DNA of 42,639 nt. Origin: Nitrospirota bacterium (lineage in GTDB: Bacteria; Nitrospirota; Thermodesulfovibrionia; Thermodesulfovibrionales; Magnetobacteriaceae). The stretch covers positions 1-42,639 of the forward strand of contig JADFXG010000028.1 of NCBI GenBank assembly GCA_015233895.1, written 5' to 3'. Position numbers and translations under genes: made by a program. The notes below the pieces were generated by a model, which was not told the origin of the DNA, searched no databases, and saw only the letters and a program-made list of their open reading frames with translations. Position 1 is the first letter of the stretch. Each line of letters starts with the position of its first letter. This document shows, one piece after another, positions 34,515 to 42,527 of the stretch.

Positions 34515-35720
34515 TTACTTCTCTTTGATTTTAATCTTTTGGCCGTCTCTTAGTTTTGAGATGCCGGATGAGGCAACTTTATCGCCAACCTTAAGGCCCT
34601 CTGTAATTTCTGTCATATCACCAAAGGTGTCACCGGTTTTTATAGCGGTTTCCTTAACTCTGCCGTCTGTTGAAATAACAAACACCGAGTACCTGTTTTT
34701 AGAAATTGCAGCGGAGTTGATGACAGTACGGGGGAGTTTTTCCGAATCAGTTACGGCTCTGGACAGGAATGCAACCTTTGCGCTCATTTCAGGAAGAATT
34801 TCCGGATCTTTTTTATTAAAATTCACCTTAACTGTGATAGCCCCCTTTGTTCTGTCAGCTGTGGGAACTATCATATGCACGTTTCCGCTAAAGCGTTTAT
34901 CAGGTATGGCATCCAGTGTTATCTCACATGGCTGACCGTGTTTGACCTTTGCTATGTTAGACTCGGAGACGTCCACCTCCACCATAATTGAACCTAAATC
35001 TGCGATGCTGACCACTGCCGCCTTAACGTTTGCGGTTGCGCCAAGAGGAGTGATGATATCCCCAACATCGGCGTTTTTAGTAAGCACTACGGCGTCAAAG
35101 GGAGCGCGTATAACGGTGTATCCGATGTTTACGGCAGCAGAGCGGAGGGCTGCCTCGCTGGCTCTGATTTTAGATTGGGCTGCATCTTTTTGAGCAGCTG
35201 CCGTCTTGTACTTCATCTGTGCAGTGTCGTATTCCGAGCGGGAAATAAAATCCGCTTCGGAGAGTTGTTTTAATCGTCCAAAATTGATCTGCGCATCTTT
35301 GAATTGTGCTATGGCTATACCGAGTTCGTTTTTTGATTCCTGAAGATTAGCTGACGCCTGATCTCTGAGAGCAATAACATCGTCGTTTTCAAGCCGTGCA
35401 AGGATATCGCCTTTTTTTATCCGGCTTCCCTCCTCAACGTTAATAGAGATTAGCCGTCCGGTGATTTTAGAAGACACGGCGGCTTTACGCTCAGCAACCA
35501 CATATCCGCTTGCATTTAAAACTGTCACAGACTCAGACGGATACATAAGCGAGGCTACCGACACATCAACCGTTAAAACCCTTGCCACCCTGATGTAATA
35601 AAGTATGGCTACGGCTATTACCAATGCTATGATAATCAGATAGACAAGCTTCTTATGCTGCTTTCGTTTAACAAAAGATGTTTTGTCTATTTTTAGTTCA
35701 CTAAGCCCGACATCCGGCAT
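34515..35720 (-). CDS. HlyD/MacA-like periplasmic adaptor of the ABC exporter
   Basis: This 401-aa membrane-fusion protein has a single N-terminal transmembrane helix (KLVYLIIIALVIAVAILYYI). The lipoyl half follows (VLNASGYVVAERKAAVSSKI, GRLISINVEEGSRIKKGDIL), then a coiled-coil hairpin (about 100-170) and VIRAPFDAVVLTKNADVGD. The barrel and membrane-proximal parts end with GDKVASSGISKLRDGQKIKI. It bridges the inner-membrane permeases to an outer-membrane exit. ATG 35720 is used; an in-frame GTG lies at 35738. It is the first gene of the four-gene minus operon and its stop is 1 bp from the ATC start of the ATPase. Confidence 0.93.
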   Translation of the reverse strand: MPDVGLSELKIDKTSFVKRKQHKKLVYLIIIALVIAVAILYYIRVARVLTVDVSVASLMYPSESVTVLNASGYVVAERKAAVSSKITGRLISINVEEGSRIKKGDILARLENDDVIALRDQASANLQESKNELGIAIAQFKDAQINFGRLKQLSEADFISRSEYDTAQMKYKTAAAQKDAAQSKIRASEAALRSAAVNIGYTVIRAPFDAVVLTKNADVGDIITPLGATANVKAAVVSIADLGSIMVEVDVSESNIAKVKHGQPCEITLDAIPDKRFSGNVHMIVPTADRTKGAITVKVNFNKKDPEILPEMSAKVAFLSRAVTDSEKLPRTVINSAAISKNRYSVFVISTDGRVKETAIKTGDTFGDMTEITEGLKVGDKVASSGISKLRDGQKIKIKEK

Positions 35721-35819
35721 AAACGTTAATCTCCACACACCTTACATTCAATAAGATACGGCATCCTGAAGCCAATTATATAATATATCATATTTTCGCT
35801 ACAGCCGTATAAAAAGTGA

Positions 35820-35849
35820 TTGACATAAAAGGAAAAATCCTTTTACAAT
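35820..35849 (+). promoter_or_regulatory. Sigma-70 promoter of the tRNA-Arg gene
   Basis: TTGACA (35820-35825) and TACAAT (35844-35849) are separated by 18 bases and end 9 bp before the tRNA. Confidence 0.7.
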
Positions 35850-35857
35850 CAACACAA

Positions 35858-35930
35858 GCGCCTGTAGCTCAGGGGATAGAGCGGAGGTCTCCGGAACCTC
35901 AGGCCGGAGGTTCGAATCCTCTCAGGCGCA
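35858..35930 (+). tRNA. tRNA-Arg (anticodon CCG)
   Basis: The 73-nt cloverleaf has acceptor GCGCCTG/CAGGCGC, a D stem GCTC/GAGC, and an anticodon stem GAGGT/ACCTC with loop CTCCGGA (anticodon CCG, reading CGG). The T stem is GGAGG/CCTCT with loop TTCGAAT, and the discriminator is A. CCA is not encoded. A promoter stands just upstream. Confidence 0.97.
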
Positions 35931-35975
35931 TTTTTACAGGGGTTTAAAATTGCTAATTATAATCAGGAGGTCAGC

Positions 35976-37385
35976 ATGAAAGCACTATTGTTAGCCGGCG
36001 GTTCAGGGACACGGCTTTGGCCGCTTAGCAGAAAAAGTTTTCCCAAGCAGTTTTTAAAGCTAAACGGGAAAACATCTCTTTTACAAGATACAGTGCTGCG
36101 ATTGACCTCTGCTGCAATGTCTCCTGAGGATATAGTGATTCTTACGAATAAAGAGTATAAATTCCACGTTATGTCTGATATGGAGGCTCTGTTTTCCGGC
36201 CCAAAACCACATATGATATTTGAACCGGTCGGCAGAAACACAGCTCCCGCTATAGCTCTGGGATTAAAATATTGTCAGGAGGCATTAGGGGCAGCAGATT
36301 CCGAAACCATTTTTGTCTGTCCCTCAGACCACATAATTAAGCCCTCTGAAAAATTCACATGGTATCTTAAACAAGCTGATGAGGCTGCTGTAAACGGTCA
36401 CATAGTCACCTTTGGAATAAAGCCAACCAGACCGGAAATGGGCTATGGCTACATCAAACGTGGTGCTGAGTTTAGCAAAACCAAAGACGGTGCACAGCTT
36501 TGCAAAGTTGCAGAATTTACCGAAAAGCCTAACCTGCAAACAGCTGAGGGTTATCTGAGAGACGGAGAGCACTACTGGAACTCCGGCATGTTTGCCTTTG
36601 CAATAGCTACAATGAAGGCGGAATTTGATCGCTTTGAGCCTCAAATCTCAGCTGCCATAAACTCCCCGTATTACGATATGCTTGAAAATTTCATAAAGCT
36701 GCCGGATATTTCCATAGATTATTCGATTATGGAAAAATCAGATAAAATTCTCACACTTCCTCTTGAAATTTACTGGAACGACATAGGCTCCTGGGACTCT
36801 ATGTTTGAAATCATGGACTCAGACGCACAAGGTAATGTAATTAACGGCCTCGTTAAATCTTACGACACCAAAAACACCATGGTACTGGGTGATACCCGCC
36901 TGATTGTTACCGTAGGACTTGAGGACTGCCTGATTGTTGAAACCCCTGATGTTGTGTTTATATCAAAACGGGGACACACCCATAAGGTTAAGGAAATCGT
37001 AAACAGCCTTAGAAAAGAGGGCAGAGAGGAGACAAACGATCACGTAACAACGTACAGACCATGGGGAAGCTACACACTTCTTGAAAAAGGGCAGCGCTAT
37101 CAAATCAAGCGGCTCTTTGTGAAACCCCAGCACTCGCTAAGCCTTCAACTCCACCACCATCGCTCTGAACACTGGGTGGTGGTAAACGGCACTGCAAAGG
37201 TAACTATCGGTGATAACGTGACGTTTGTACACCCCAACGAATCGGCTTATGTGCCAAAGTCCACGTTGCACAGGCTTGAAAACCCGGGTAAAATCTCCCT
37301 TGAGGTCATAGAAGTCCAAAACGGCGAATACCTCGCAGAGGATGATATTATACGCTTTGAAGATAAATATGAAAGGGAAAATTAA
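35976..37385 (+). CDS. manC: Mannose-1-phosphate guanylyltransferase / mannose-6-phosphate isomerase
   Basis: This 469-aa bifunctional enzyme has an N-terminal nucleotidyltransferase, with LLAGGSGTRLWPLSRKSFPK, FEPVGRNTAPAIALG, VCPSDHII, EFTEKPN, HYWNSGMFAF and WNDIGSWDSM. This is followed by a type II phosphomannose isomerase cupin, with RPWGSYTLLEKG, QIKRLFVKPQHSLSLQLHHH and EHWVVVNGTAKVT. It makes GDP-mannose from mannose-1-phosphate (and fructose-6-phosphate to mannose-6-phosphate), feeding polysaccharide or LPS synthesis. AGGAGG lies upstream of ATG 35976. It is followed 41 bp later by the cNMP-HDOD gene. Confidence 0.96.
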   Translation: MKALLLAGGSGTRLWPLSRKSFPKQFLKLNGKTSLLQDTVLRLTSAAMSPEDIVILTNKEYKFHVMSDMEALFSGPKPHMIFEPVGRNTAPAIALGLKYCQEALGAADSETIFVCPSDHIIKPSEKFTWYLKQADEAAVNGHIVTFGIKPTRPEMGYGYIKRGAEFSKTKDGAQLCKVAEFTEKPNLQTAEGYLRDGEHYWNSGMFAFAIATMKAEFDRFEPQISAAINSPYYDMLENFIKLPDISIDYSIMEKSDKILTLPLEIYWNDIGSWDSMFEIMDSDAQGNVINGLVKSYDTKNTMVLGDTRLIVTVGLEDCLIVETPDVVFISKRGHTHKVKEIVNSLRKEGREETNDHVTTYRPWGSYTLLEKGQRYQIKRLFVKPQHSLSLQLHHHRSEHWVVVNGTAKVTIGDNVTFVHPNESAYVPKSTLHRLENPGKISLEVIEVQNGEYLAEDDIIRFEDKYEREN

Positions 37386-37426
37386 GAGGCTGGCAAGCAG
37401 CGCAGCAGTTTTAAGGAGGACACAAC

Positions 37427-38752
37427 ATGGAGGCACGGGGTTCCAAAGTTAAATATCCTTTACTTTTTGAGGGTCTTTCCGAAAAAGATGTTATTTCTTT
37501 ATATAACACTGGTAAACTGATAAAAATAAGAAAAGGTGATGTATTAATAAAAGAGGGTGACGAGGATAAAACGCTTTATTTCATAATTAACGGCGTGGTG
37601 AAAGTTTTAAAAAATATCGATGGTAAACAGCAGGAAATAGCGACAATAAAAAGAGACTCATGGGTTGGAGAGATAGCTTTCCTTAAAGAGTCTAAAAGAA
37701 CGGCTACAATTGTTGCAGATGAGGATACAAACTTACTCTCTCTTGATGAAAGAGCAATACGTTCCGTAAAACCCGAAATACTTCTTATAATTTTCAAGCA
37801 ATTAAGCACCATAGCCACCTTAAGAATCAACGAAATAATACGGCTTGAGATAATGTCTCAAAAAAGAACTAAATCCCTGATGTTAAAGCTTAAAAGTGCT
37901 GTCACTTCATATGACAAATTGTATGAACACAATGAACATATTTTAAACGTTCTAAACAAGATACCGATGCTTCCTGCCTATACAAACACTCTGATTACTA
38001 TGCTGGCCAGTGAAAAGACCGCCGTCACTGACGTAGTGGAGCTTGTTAAATCCGACCCCTCATTAGCTGCAATAGTGCTGAAAACCGTTAACTCAGCATA
38101 CTACAACTTAAAAAACAAGATAAGCGATATTCATCATGCAATCTTATTTCTTGGTTTTAATCAACTTTATCAAATAATAGTGGATTCCGGCATAAAAAAA
38201 TGTATGCCAAACAGAGCAGAATTTACAGAAATCCTCAACGAGGCCAACGCTCTGTCAATACTTGGACTTGAAATATCCATATCAACTAAAAGAGGGCACT
38301 CTGCTCTGATAGGCACAGTCGGCCTGCTTAGTAAAATCGGCAAAAGCATACAGCTTCTGTTAGAAATTCAAAACCCAAAATTTAAGCTCTTTTTGTCATA
38401 TCTTAATCACTATCAATTAGGTGCTATGCTTTTAAAGAAGTGGGGACTGCCGGAAATTATCCATGAAAGTGTTTATTATCTGTGTTATCCTGATTTTGCA
38501 ACGCCAGATGAAATTCCGGCGACATTCAGAGACAATATTGCAGTATTATATATTGCCGAAACTTATTACAGATATTTAAAGAATAACTCCGATGAACATC
38601 CACAAAGTGCTTTCACGGACATGTATATGAATTGTCTCTCTATCACCGAAAATTCCCCGGTAGAGTTTGTAAATAAAAAAATTCTCCCCTTGTTAAACAA
38701 AAAATTACATATTTATCCCGAAGCTTTCCGGCAGCTTTTTGTAACCAGTTGA
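37427..38752 (+). CDS. Cyclic-nucleotide-binding and HDOD domain signalling protein
   Basis: The 441-aa protein has an N-terminal cNMP-binding fold (residues about 10-125: IKIRKGDVLIKEGDEDKTLY, IKRDSWVGEIAFLKESKRTA). A helical link follows, then an HDOD domain (about 170-370: LNVLNKIPMLPAYTNTLITM, VELVKSDPSLAAIVLKTVNS, ISDIHHAILFLGFNQLYQII). HDOD domains lack HD-GYP catalytic metals and work through protein contacts; the ligand of the cNMP part is unknown. AAGGAGG precedes ATG 37427. A bidirectional terminator follows at 38780. Confidence 0.88.
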   Translation: MEARGSKVKYPLLFEGLSEKDVISLYNTGKLIKIRKGDVLIKEGDEDKTLYFIINGVVKVLKNIDGKQQEIATIKRDSWVGEIAFLKESKRTATIVADEDTNLLSLDERAIRSVKPEILLIIFKQLSTIATLRINEIIRLEIMSQKRTKSLMLKLKSAVTSYDKLYEHNEHILNVLNKIPMLPAYTNTLITMLASEKTAVTDVVELVKSDPSLAAIVLKTVNSAYYNLKNKISDIHHAILFLGFNQLYQIIVDSGIKKCMPNRAEFTEILNEANALSILGLEISISTKRGHSALIGTVGLLSKIGKSIQLLLEIQNPKFKLFLSYLNHYQLGAMLLKKWGLPEIIHESVYYLCYPDFATPDEIPATFRDNIAVLYIAETYYRYLKNNSDEHPQSAFTDMYMNCLSITENSPVEFVNKKILPLLNKKLHIYPEAFRQLFVTS

Positions 38753-38779
38753 TTTATCCCATAATTGAAGTTTAGAAAG

Positions 38780-38807
38780 AAAATGGCGGCTTACACCGCC
38801 ATTTTTT
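38780..38807. terminator. Bidirectional intrinsic terminator
   Basis: The 10-bp stem AAAATGGCGG / CCGCCATTTT with loop CTTACA is followed by TTTT on the plus side and flanked by A-rich sequence on the other. It lies between the convergent cNMP-HDOD gene and the small Lys/His-rich gene. Confidence 0.85.
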
Positions 38808-38818
38808 GTATTGTCTGC

Positions 38819-39022
38819 CTAACTCGGGGTACTGTGTTTGTGTTTGTGTTTGTGCTTGTGGGTCCTATGATGCTTCTTATGTTTCTTGTGTTTCTTAGCC
38901 TTTTTCATAGGCTTTTCCATTGCCGGTGCCCCTGCATCTGATACAGGCTCTTCTGCTACTGCAAACGCAGCAAATGAAAGGGTAAGAACCAAACTGGCTA
39001 AAATAGCTAATAATCTCTTCAT
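38819..39022 (-). CDS. Small exported Lys/His-rich protein
   Basis: The 67-aa protein has a standard signal peptide, MKRLLAILASLVLTLSFAAF then AVA. A short Pro/Ala segment follows, and a C-terminal tail is built from repeated KH, KKH and HK units (KKAKKHKKHKKHHRTHKHKH). AGGAGGTGAG upstream of ATG 39022 supports real translation, and a terminator follows. The tail is expected to bind metal (Ni, Cu, Zn) or polyanions in the periplasm or on the surface; this is inference from composition. It is not in an operon. Confidence 0.8.
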   Translation of the reverse strand: MKRLLAILASLVLTLSFAAFAVAEEPVSDAGAPAMEKPMKKAKKHKKHKKHHRTHKHKHKHKHSTPS

Positions 39023-39308
39023 TTACTCACCTCCTTATTACACTATTTACAGTCATCACTATCCCAAGCCACATTCACTTGCCTAACTTTGTTGGCACAC
39101 GTCGAAAGCTCCTCAACGTCTCCCCTAAAAGGGGAATCCCCTGTAAGGGGAGGTCACTTTCTCCTTGCCGCCTCGTTATGCTTCTGACTGCGACTTGGTA
39201 TATAACACATATTTTGCAGTCTCTGCTGTTTAAACGTCAAGAGCCCGCATAATAATTTACAAGAAAACTGGCCAACAAAATACTATGTCAATTATTATGC
39301 CAGATGCT
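39023..39308. other. Intergenic region upstream of the Lys/His-rich gene
   Basis: This 286-bp gap holds copy B of the CTCCCCT repeat; I see no gene and no clear promoter. Confidence 0.5.
39120..39153. repeat. Dispersed CTCCCCT...AAGGGGAGG repeat, copy B
   Basis: It reads CTCCCCTAAAAGGGG, then AATCCCCTGTAAGGGGAGG, an interrupted palindrome related to 30967-30998 in the other orientation. Confidence 0.6.
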
Positions 39309-40112
39309 TTAAACAATCCCCTTTTTATCAGAGTTAACAAAACAGGTGGCAAGTGTTTTTGTCTTATACATAAAATCCCTTGTTTTGAGTCCTCGTTCTA
39401 TTCGATATTTAATGTGAAGGTTAAGAAAGGAATCGAGCTCAAAGATGAGCTTGTCGTTTGGCATGATTCTGTTAAGTTTATCCCAACTCCATGTGCGAAT
39501 GGTTTCATATAGGTTGACAGCCCCAATGCTGATTAACCGTGCGCCCGATGTTCGGGTGTCATCTGCAATTGTATCTTTACACTTACCGCAAATAACAGAG
39601 CCTTCACTAAAATAAAACGTGCCAACAGAAACCCCACATCGGGCACAGCCCTGAAGCCTTGGGGAAAGCCCCGCTTTTTCAAGCACCCTGACCTTATAAA
39701 ACAAAAACCTCCGCAGTGAATCAGATCCCTTTTCAGCTTCAATATAGTTTAACGTATCCACCAGAAGCTGAAACAGCCCTTCGTGATGCTCCTTTTCCCC
39801 AAAAAGTGACATAGTGATTTCAAGCAGCTCGCTAATTCTCAGAAAACAGTCAAACTGCTCCCTGAGCTTCTGGTACGAGTGGATTATGTCGGCCTGGGTA
39901 AGACGCGGCAGGTCGGCATGTTCTTTACCCATAAGAGAAATCCGAATATGAGAAAGCGGTTCAAGGGCACTGCCAAAGCGGCTTTTGGTAGTTCTTGGGC
40001 TTTTTGCAAAGGCTCTCAAAAACCCCCCGTCATGAGACAACACTGTAAGGATTAAATCGGCCTCTCCCAGCGGGAAGCTTTTAAAGACAATGCCCTCAGT
40101 TCTGAGAAGCAT
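39309..40112 (-). CDS. recO: DNA repair protein RecO
   Basis: The 267-aa recombination mediator has the OB-fold start (LRTEGIVFKSFPLGEADLIL, RAFAKSPRTTKSRFGSALEP). The helical C-terminal part has the zinc-binding Cys pattern GCARCGVSVGTFYFSEGSVI then CGKC. RecO works with RecR to load RecA at gaps. ATG 40112 overlaps the upstream DUF151 gene stop by one base, and the gene order era-DUF151-recO implies one transcript. Confidence 0.96.
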   Translation of the reverse strand: MLLRTEGIVFKSFPLGEADLILTVLSHDGGFLRAFAKSPRTTKSRFGSALEPLSHIRISLMGKEHADLPRLTQADIIHSYQKLREQFDCFLRISELLEITMSLFGEKEHHEGLFQLLVDTLNYIEAEKGSDSLRRFLFYKVRVLEKAGLSPRLQGCARCGVSVGTFYFSEGSVICGKCKDTIADDTRTSGARLISIGAVNLYETIRTWSWDKLNRIMPNDKLIFELDSFLNLHIKYRIERGLKTRDFMYKTKTLATCFVNSDKKGIV

Positions 40113-40564
40113 TACATGATATTTCCAAAGTCCTCAGGCTTAAGGTTTCGGAGCCACTCCTCAAGCTCATCAGCGTTTCGTTTTTCTATGACCGTCTCAT
40201 CCACAAAAATAGGGGAATTTGTCCTAAGCGCAACAGCCACCGCATCGGATGGCCTGGAGTCTATAGGTTTTTCGCTTTTACCGTCCGTTACGTAAAGTGT
40301 TGCATAGTAGGTGTTGTCTATGATTTCACGCACCACCACTCTTGCCACTGAAAGTTTCAACTCTTCAATGACATTTTTTAACAGATCGTGGGTCAGTGGT
40401 CTTGGTGTTGCTACTCTGCCAAGGGCCAGGGCAATAGAGTCAGCCTCAGGTTTACCTATCCATATGGGAAGAGTTTCCTCCCCCTCAAGAGCTTTCAGAA
40501 GCATTATGTACATTCCGCTTCTGGGGTCAAACAGCAGCCCGTCAACTTTCATTCTTATTACCAC
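40112..40564 (-). CDS. DUF151 bifunctional nuclease family protein
   Basis: The 150-aa DUF151 protein has KVDGLLFDPRSGMYIMLLKA, TLPIWIGKPEADSIALALG, PRPLTHDLLKNVIEELKL and PIDSRPSDAVAVALRTNSPI, the family hallmarks. Some homologues act as nucleases; the physiological role is unsettled. The start could be GTG 40564 (used here) or ATG 40552, both with weak ribosome binding sites. It begins 1 bp after the era stop. Confidence 0.93.
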   Translation of the reverse strand: MVIRMKVDGLLFDPRSGMYIMLLKALEGEETLPIWIGKPEADSIALALGRVATPRPLTHDLLKNVIEELKLSVARVVVREIIDNTYYATLYVTDGKSEKPIDSRPSDAVAVALRTNSPIFVDETVIEKRNADELEEWLRNLKPEDFGNIM

Positions 40565-40565
40565 T

Positions 40566-41477
40566 TTAGCTATAACCCAGCTCCCTTAACGTATTTGTAT
40601 CCTTTCGCCACTTATCCCTCACCTTTACAAACAGCTCCAGATACACCTTAGTGCCAAGCAGCTGCTCAATTTCAACCCGTGCCCTGATCCCGGTCTCCTT
40701 TAGCAGCGCCCCGCGCTTACCTATTATTATACCTTTTTGGGAGTCTTTTTCAACATATATGTTTGCCGATATTGAGACAAGTTTGTTTGATTTTTCTTTC
40801 CACGTTATGATTTCAACGGCAAGCGCATGAGGCAGCTCATTGTATGTCAGCTCCATTGCCTTTTCCCGTATTATCTCAGCCGCCATGAAGCGTTCAAACT
40901 TGTCAGTCAGTACATCTGTGGAAAAACCCGCTGGTCCCTCAGGCAATGAGCTGAGCGTTTTCTCTAACAGAATATCAATCCCGTCGCCGGTTTTAGCCGA
41001 TATGGGGATTATTTCGTTAAAGTCATACAATCCCTGGTAGGCGTCAATAACCTGTAAAAGCCGGGCCTTATCGGATACGGTATCGGTCTTATTGATTAAG
41101 AGGAATGCGGGCTTATTCTGCTGCCTGAGAGTTTCTATAATACTCATGTCCAACTCATCTGCCGATACCGGGTTAGTTACAAAGTACGTCAGCTCGGTTT
41201 CTTTAACTGAGGAGACGGCAGTTTTAACCAGAAACTCACCGAGCTTATGTTTGGCATCATGTATTCCCGGCGTATCATAAAATACAATCTGTCCGCCCTC
41301 AAGGTTTTTGACTCCCATTATTCTGTTTCTTGTCGTTTGAGGCCTTGAGGTAACAATAGCCAGTTTATGCCCAACGATTGTGTTAAGAAGAGTTGACTTA
41401 CCGACATTAGGCTTACCAATTATGGAGACAAACCCAAAACGAAACCCTGCGGCTGCGTCCTCTGCTTTTGATGACAT
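40566..41477 (-). CDS. era: GTPase Era
   Basis: The 303-aa GTPase binds 16S rRNA and aids 30S maturation. It has SIIGKPNVGKSTLLNTIVG (G1), RPQTTRNRI (G2 region), VFYDTPGIHD (G3) and LLINKTDTVS (G4). The C-terminal KH domain has IIIGKRGALLKETGIRARVE and ends with DKWRKDTNTLRELGY. It is the first gene of the era-DUF151-recO unit. Confidence 0.97.
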   Translation of the reverse strand: MSSKAEDAAAGFRFGFVSIIGKPNVGKSTLLNTIVGHKLAIVTSRPQTTRNRIMGVKNLEGGQIVFYDTPGIHDAKHKLGEFLVKTAVSSVKETELTYFVTNPVSADELDMSIIETLRQQNKPAFLLINKTDTVSDKARLLQVIDAYQGLYDFNEIIPISAKTGDGIDILLEKTLSSLPEGPAGFSTDVLTDKFERFMAAEIIREKAMELTYNELPHALAVEIITWKEKSNKLVSISANIYVEKDSQKGIIIGKRGALLKETGIRARVEIEQLLGTKVYLELFVKVRDKWRKDTNTLRELGYS

Positions 41478-41668
41478 CTTTAACCTTCCCTGTGATTTTA
41501 TATTTTTTGATTTACATTAACAGACTCTGAGATTTTAACATATTTTGGTAATAATATTTTGGGTTTTTGGAGAAAGTTAGCTTTAGGTAAGGGGAAGGAC
41601 TCTGCCCTTACCCTTAAACCATCTTCTGACCTACTTATTGGAATACTTTGAGCGGTACTTAGATGTAA
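41478..41668. other. Gene-free upstream region of era
   Basis: This 191-bp stretch has an imperfect hairpin TAAGGGGAAGG...CCCTTACCCTTA near 41589-41618 and no gene. I see no clear promoter for era. Confidence 0.5.
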
Positions 41669-42031
41669 ACGGGTTGTTCTCTCAAAGAAGAGTGTAATCT
41701 CACTATCTCCACCTCACGCTATACCTACAATGCGCCATTAAGTTTAGCAATTGCGACAGTATTTATCCCGTGGATTTCTAAAAAAAAGCAAGCAATACTC
41801 TTTGCTATGGCAATACTTCTGTGTGTTCATCTTTTTTATCTGTATAGTCTTGAAACACTTGCCTTGACACGTGTCATTTACGATAAAAACCTTTGTGATG
41901 TCGGTTTCATAGAAATGAATATCCATGTGGTTCTGTATCACTTCACAGATTATCTGCTGATTCGGTTTGAACCGTCTTTGATGGGGTTTATTCTGTATTT
42001 TAAGTTTGTAAGAAAAACTAAATCAACCTGA
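41669..42031 (+). pseudogene. Fragment resembling an exosortase-associated membrane protein (C-terminus)
   Basis: This plus-strand frame opens after TAA 41666-41668 and encodes about 120 residues without a proper start. It contains SRYTYNAPLSLAIATVFIPW, a hydrophobic helix AILFAMAILLCVHLFYLYSL, and RFEPSLMGFILYFKFV at the end. In my recollection the YTYNAP and RFEP blocks resemble the C-terminal half of exosortase-H-associated membrane proteins. The 5' half is missing. It overlaps the convergent pyruvate-kinase-like frame by 14 bp. The family call is tentative. Confidence 0.4.
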
Positions 42032-42527
42032 GCGCAGCTTTCCTGTCCTGCACTTCTTTAGCAATAGAGGTTATATAATTAATGGCAGTAACCGGATTAA
42101 TCCCGATAGCGGTCTCATCAGAGAGGATAAAGCCGTCAATCCCGCTTTCAATTGCAACGACAACATCGGTCAGCTCTGCCCGAAACGGCACCGCCCTGGT
42201 TACAAGAGAATACATAACCTCTCCGGCCAGTAAAACCGGCTTTCCGGCCCTCTTTGCTGCTGCCGTTATATCTCTGACAACAAAAGGAAGCGCCGCATGA
42301 GGCACCTCCACTCCAAGATCGCCCCTTGCTATACAAATTGCATCTGAATGGAGACAGATTTCTGAGATGTTTTTAACCGCATATACTGTTTCCACCTTTG
42401 ACACAACAGGAACTTCTAAACCCACTGCTTTTGCAGCTTCTCTGAGAGCCATTATATCCTCTTTTGTTTCAACGTAAGAAAAATACAGCATATCAATGCT
42501 GGAGGCGGAAATTTCGGATATATTCAA
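42018..42527 (-). pseudogene. Pyruvate kinase-like barrel fragment
   Basis: The 169-residue frame resembles part of the pyruvate kinase TIM barrel: LYFSYVETKEDIMALREAAK, VPVVSKVETVYAVKNISEI, CIARGDLGVEVPHAALP, FRAELTDVVVAIESGIDGFI and LSDETAIGINPV. The first ~200 residues (nucleotide and B-domain part) and the C-terminal domain are missing. Only TTG 42527 opens it, with TGA 12 bp upstream, directly next to an IS-like end. It is probably a 5'-truncated gene. Barrel-only forms exist, so the 3' end may be natural. The motif GVEV and SDET are slightly off consensus. Confidence 0.65.
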
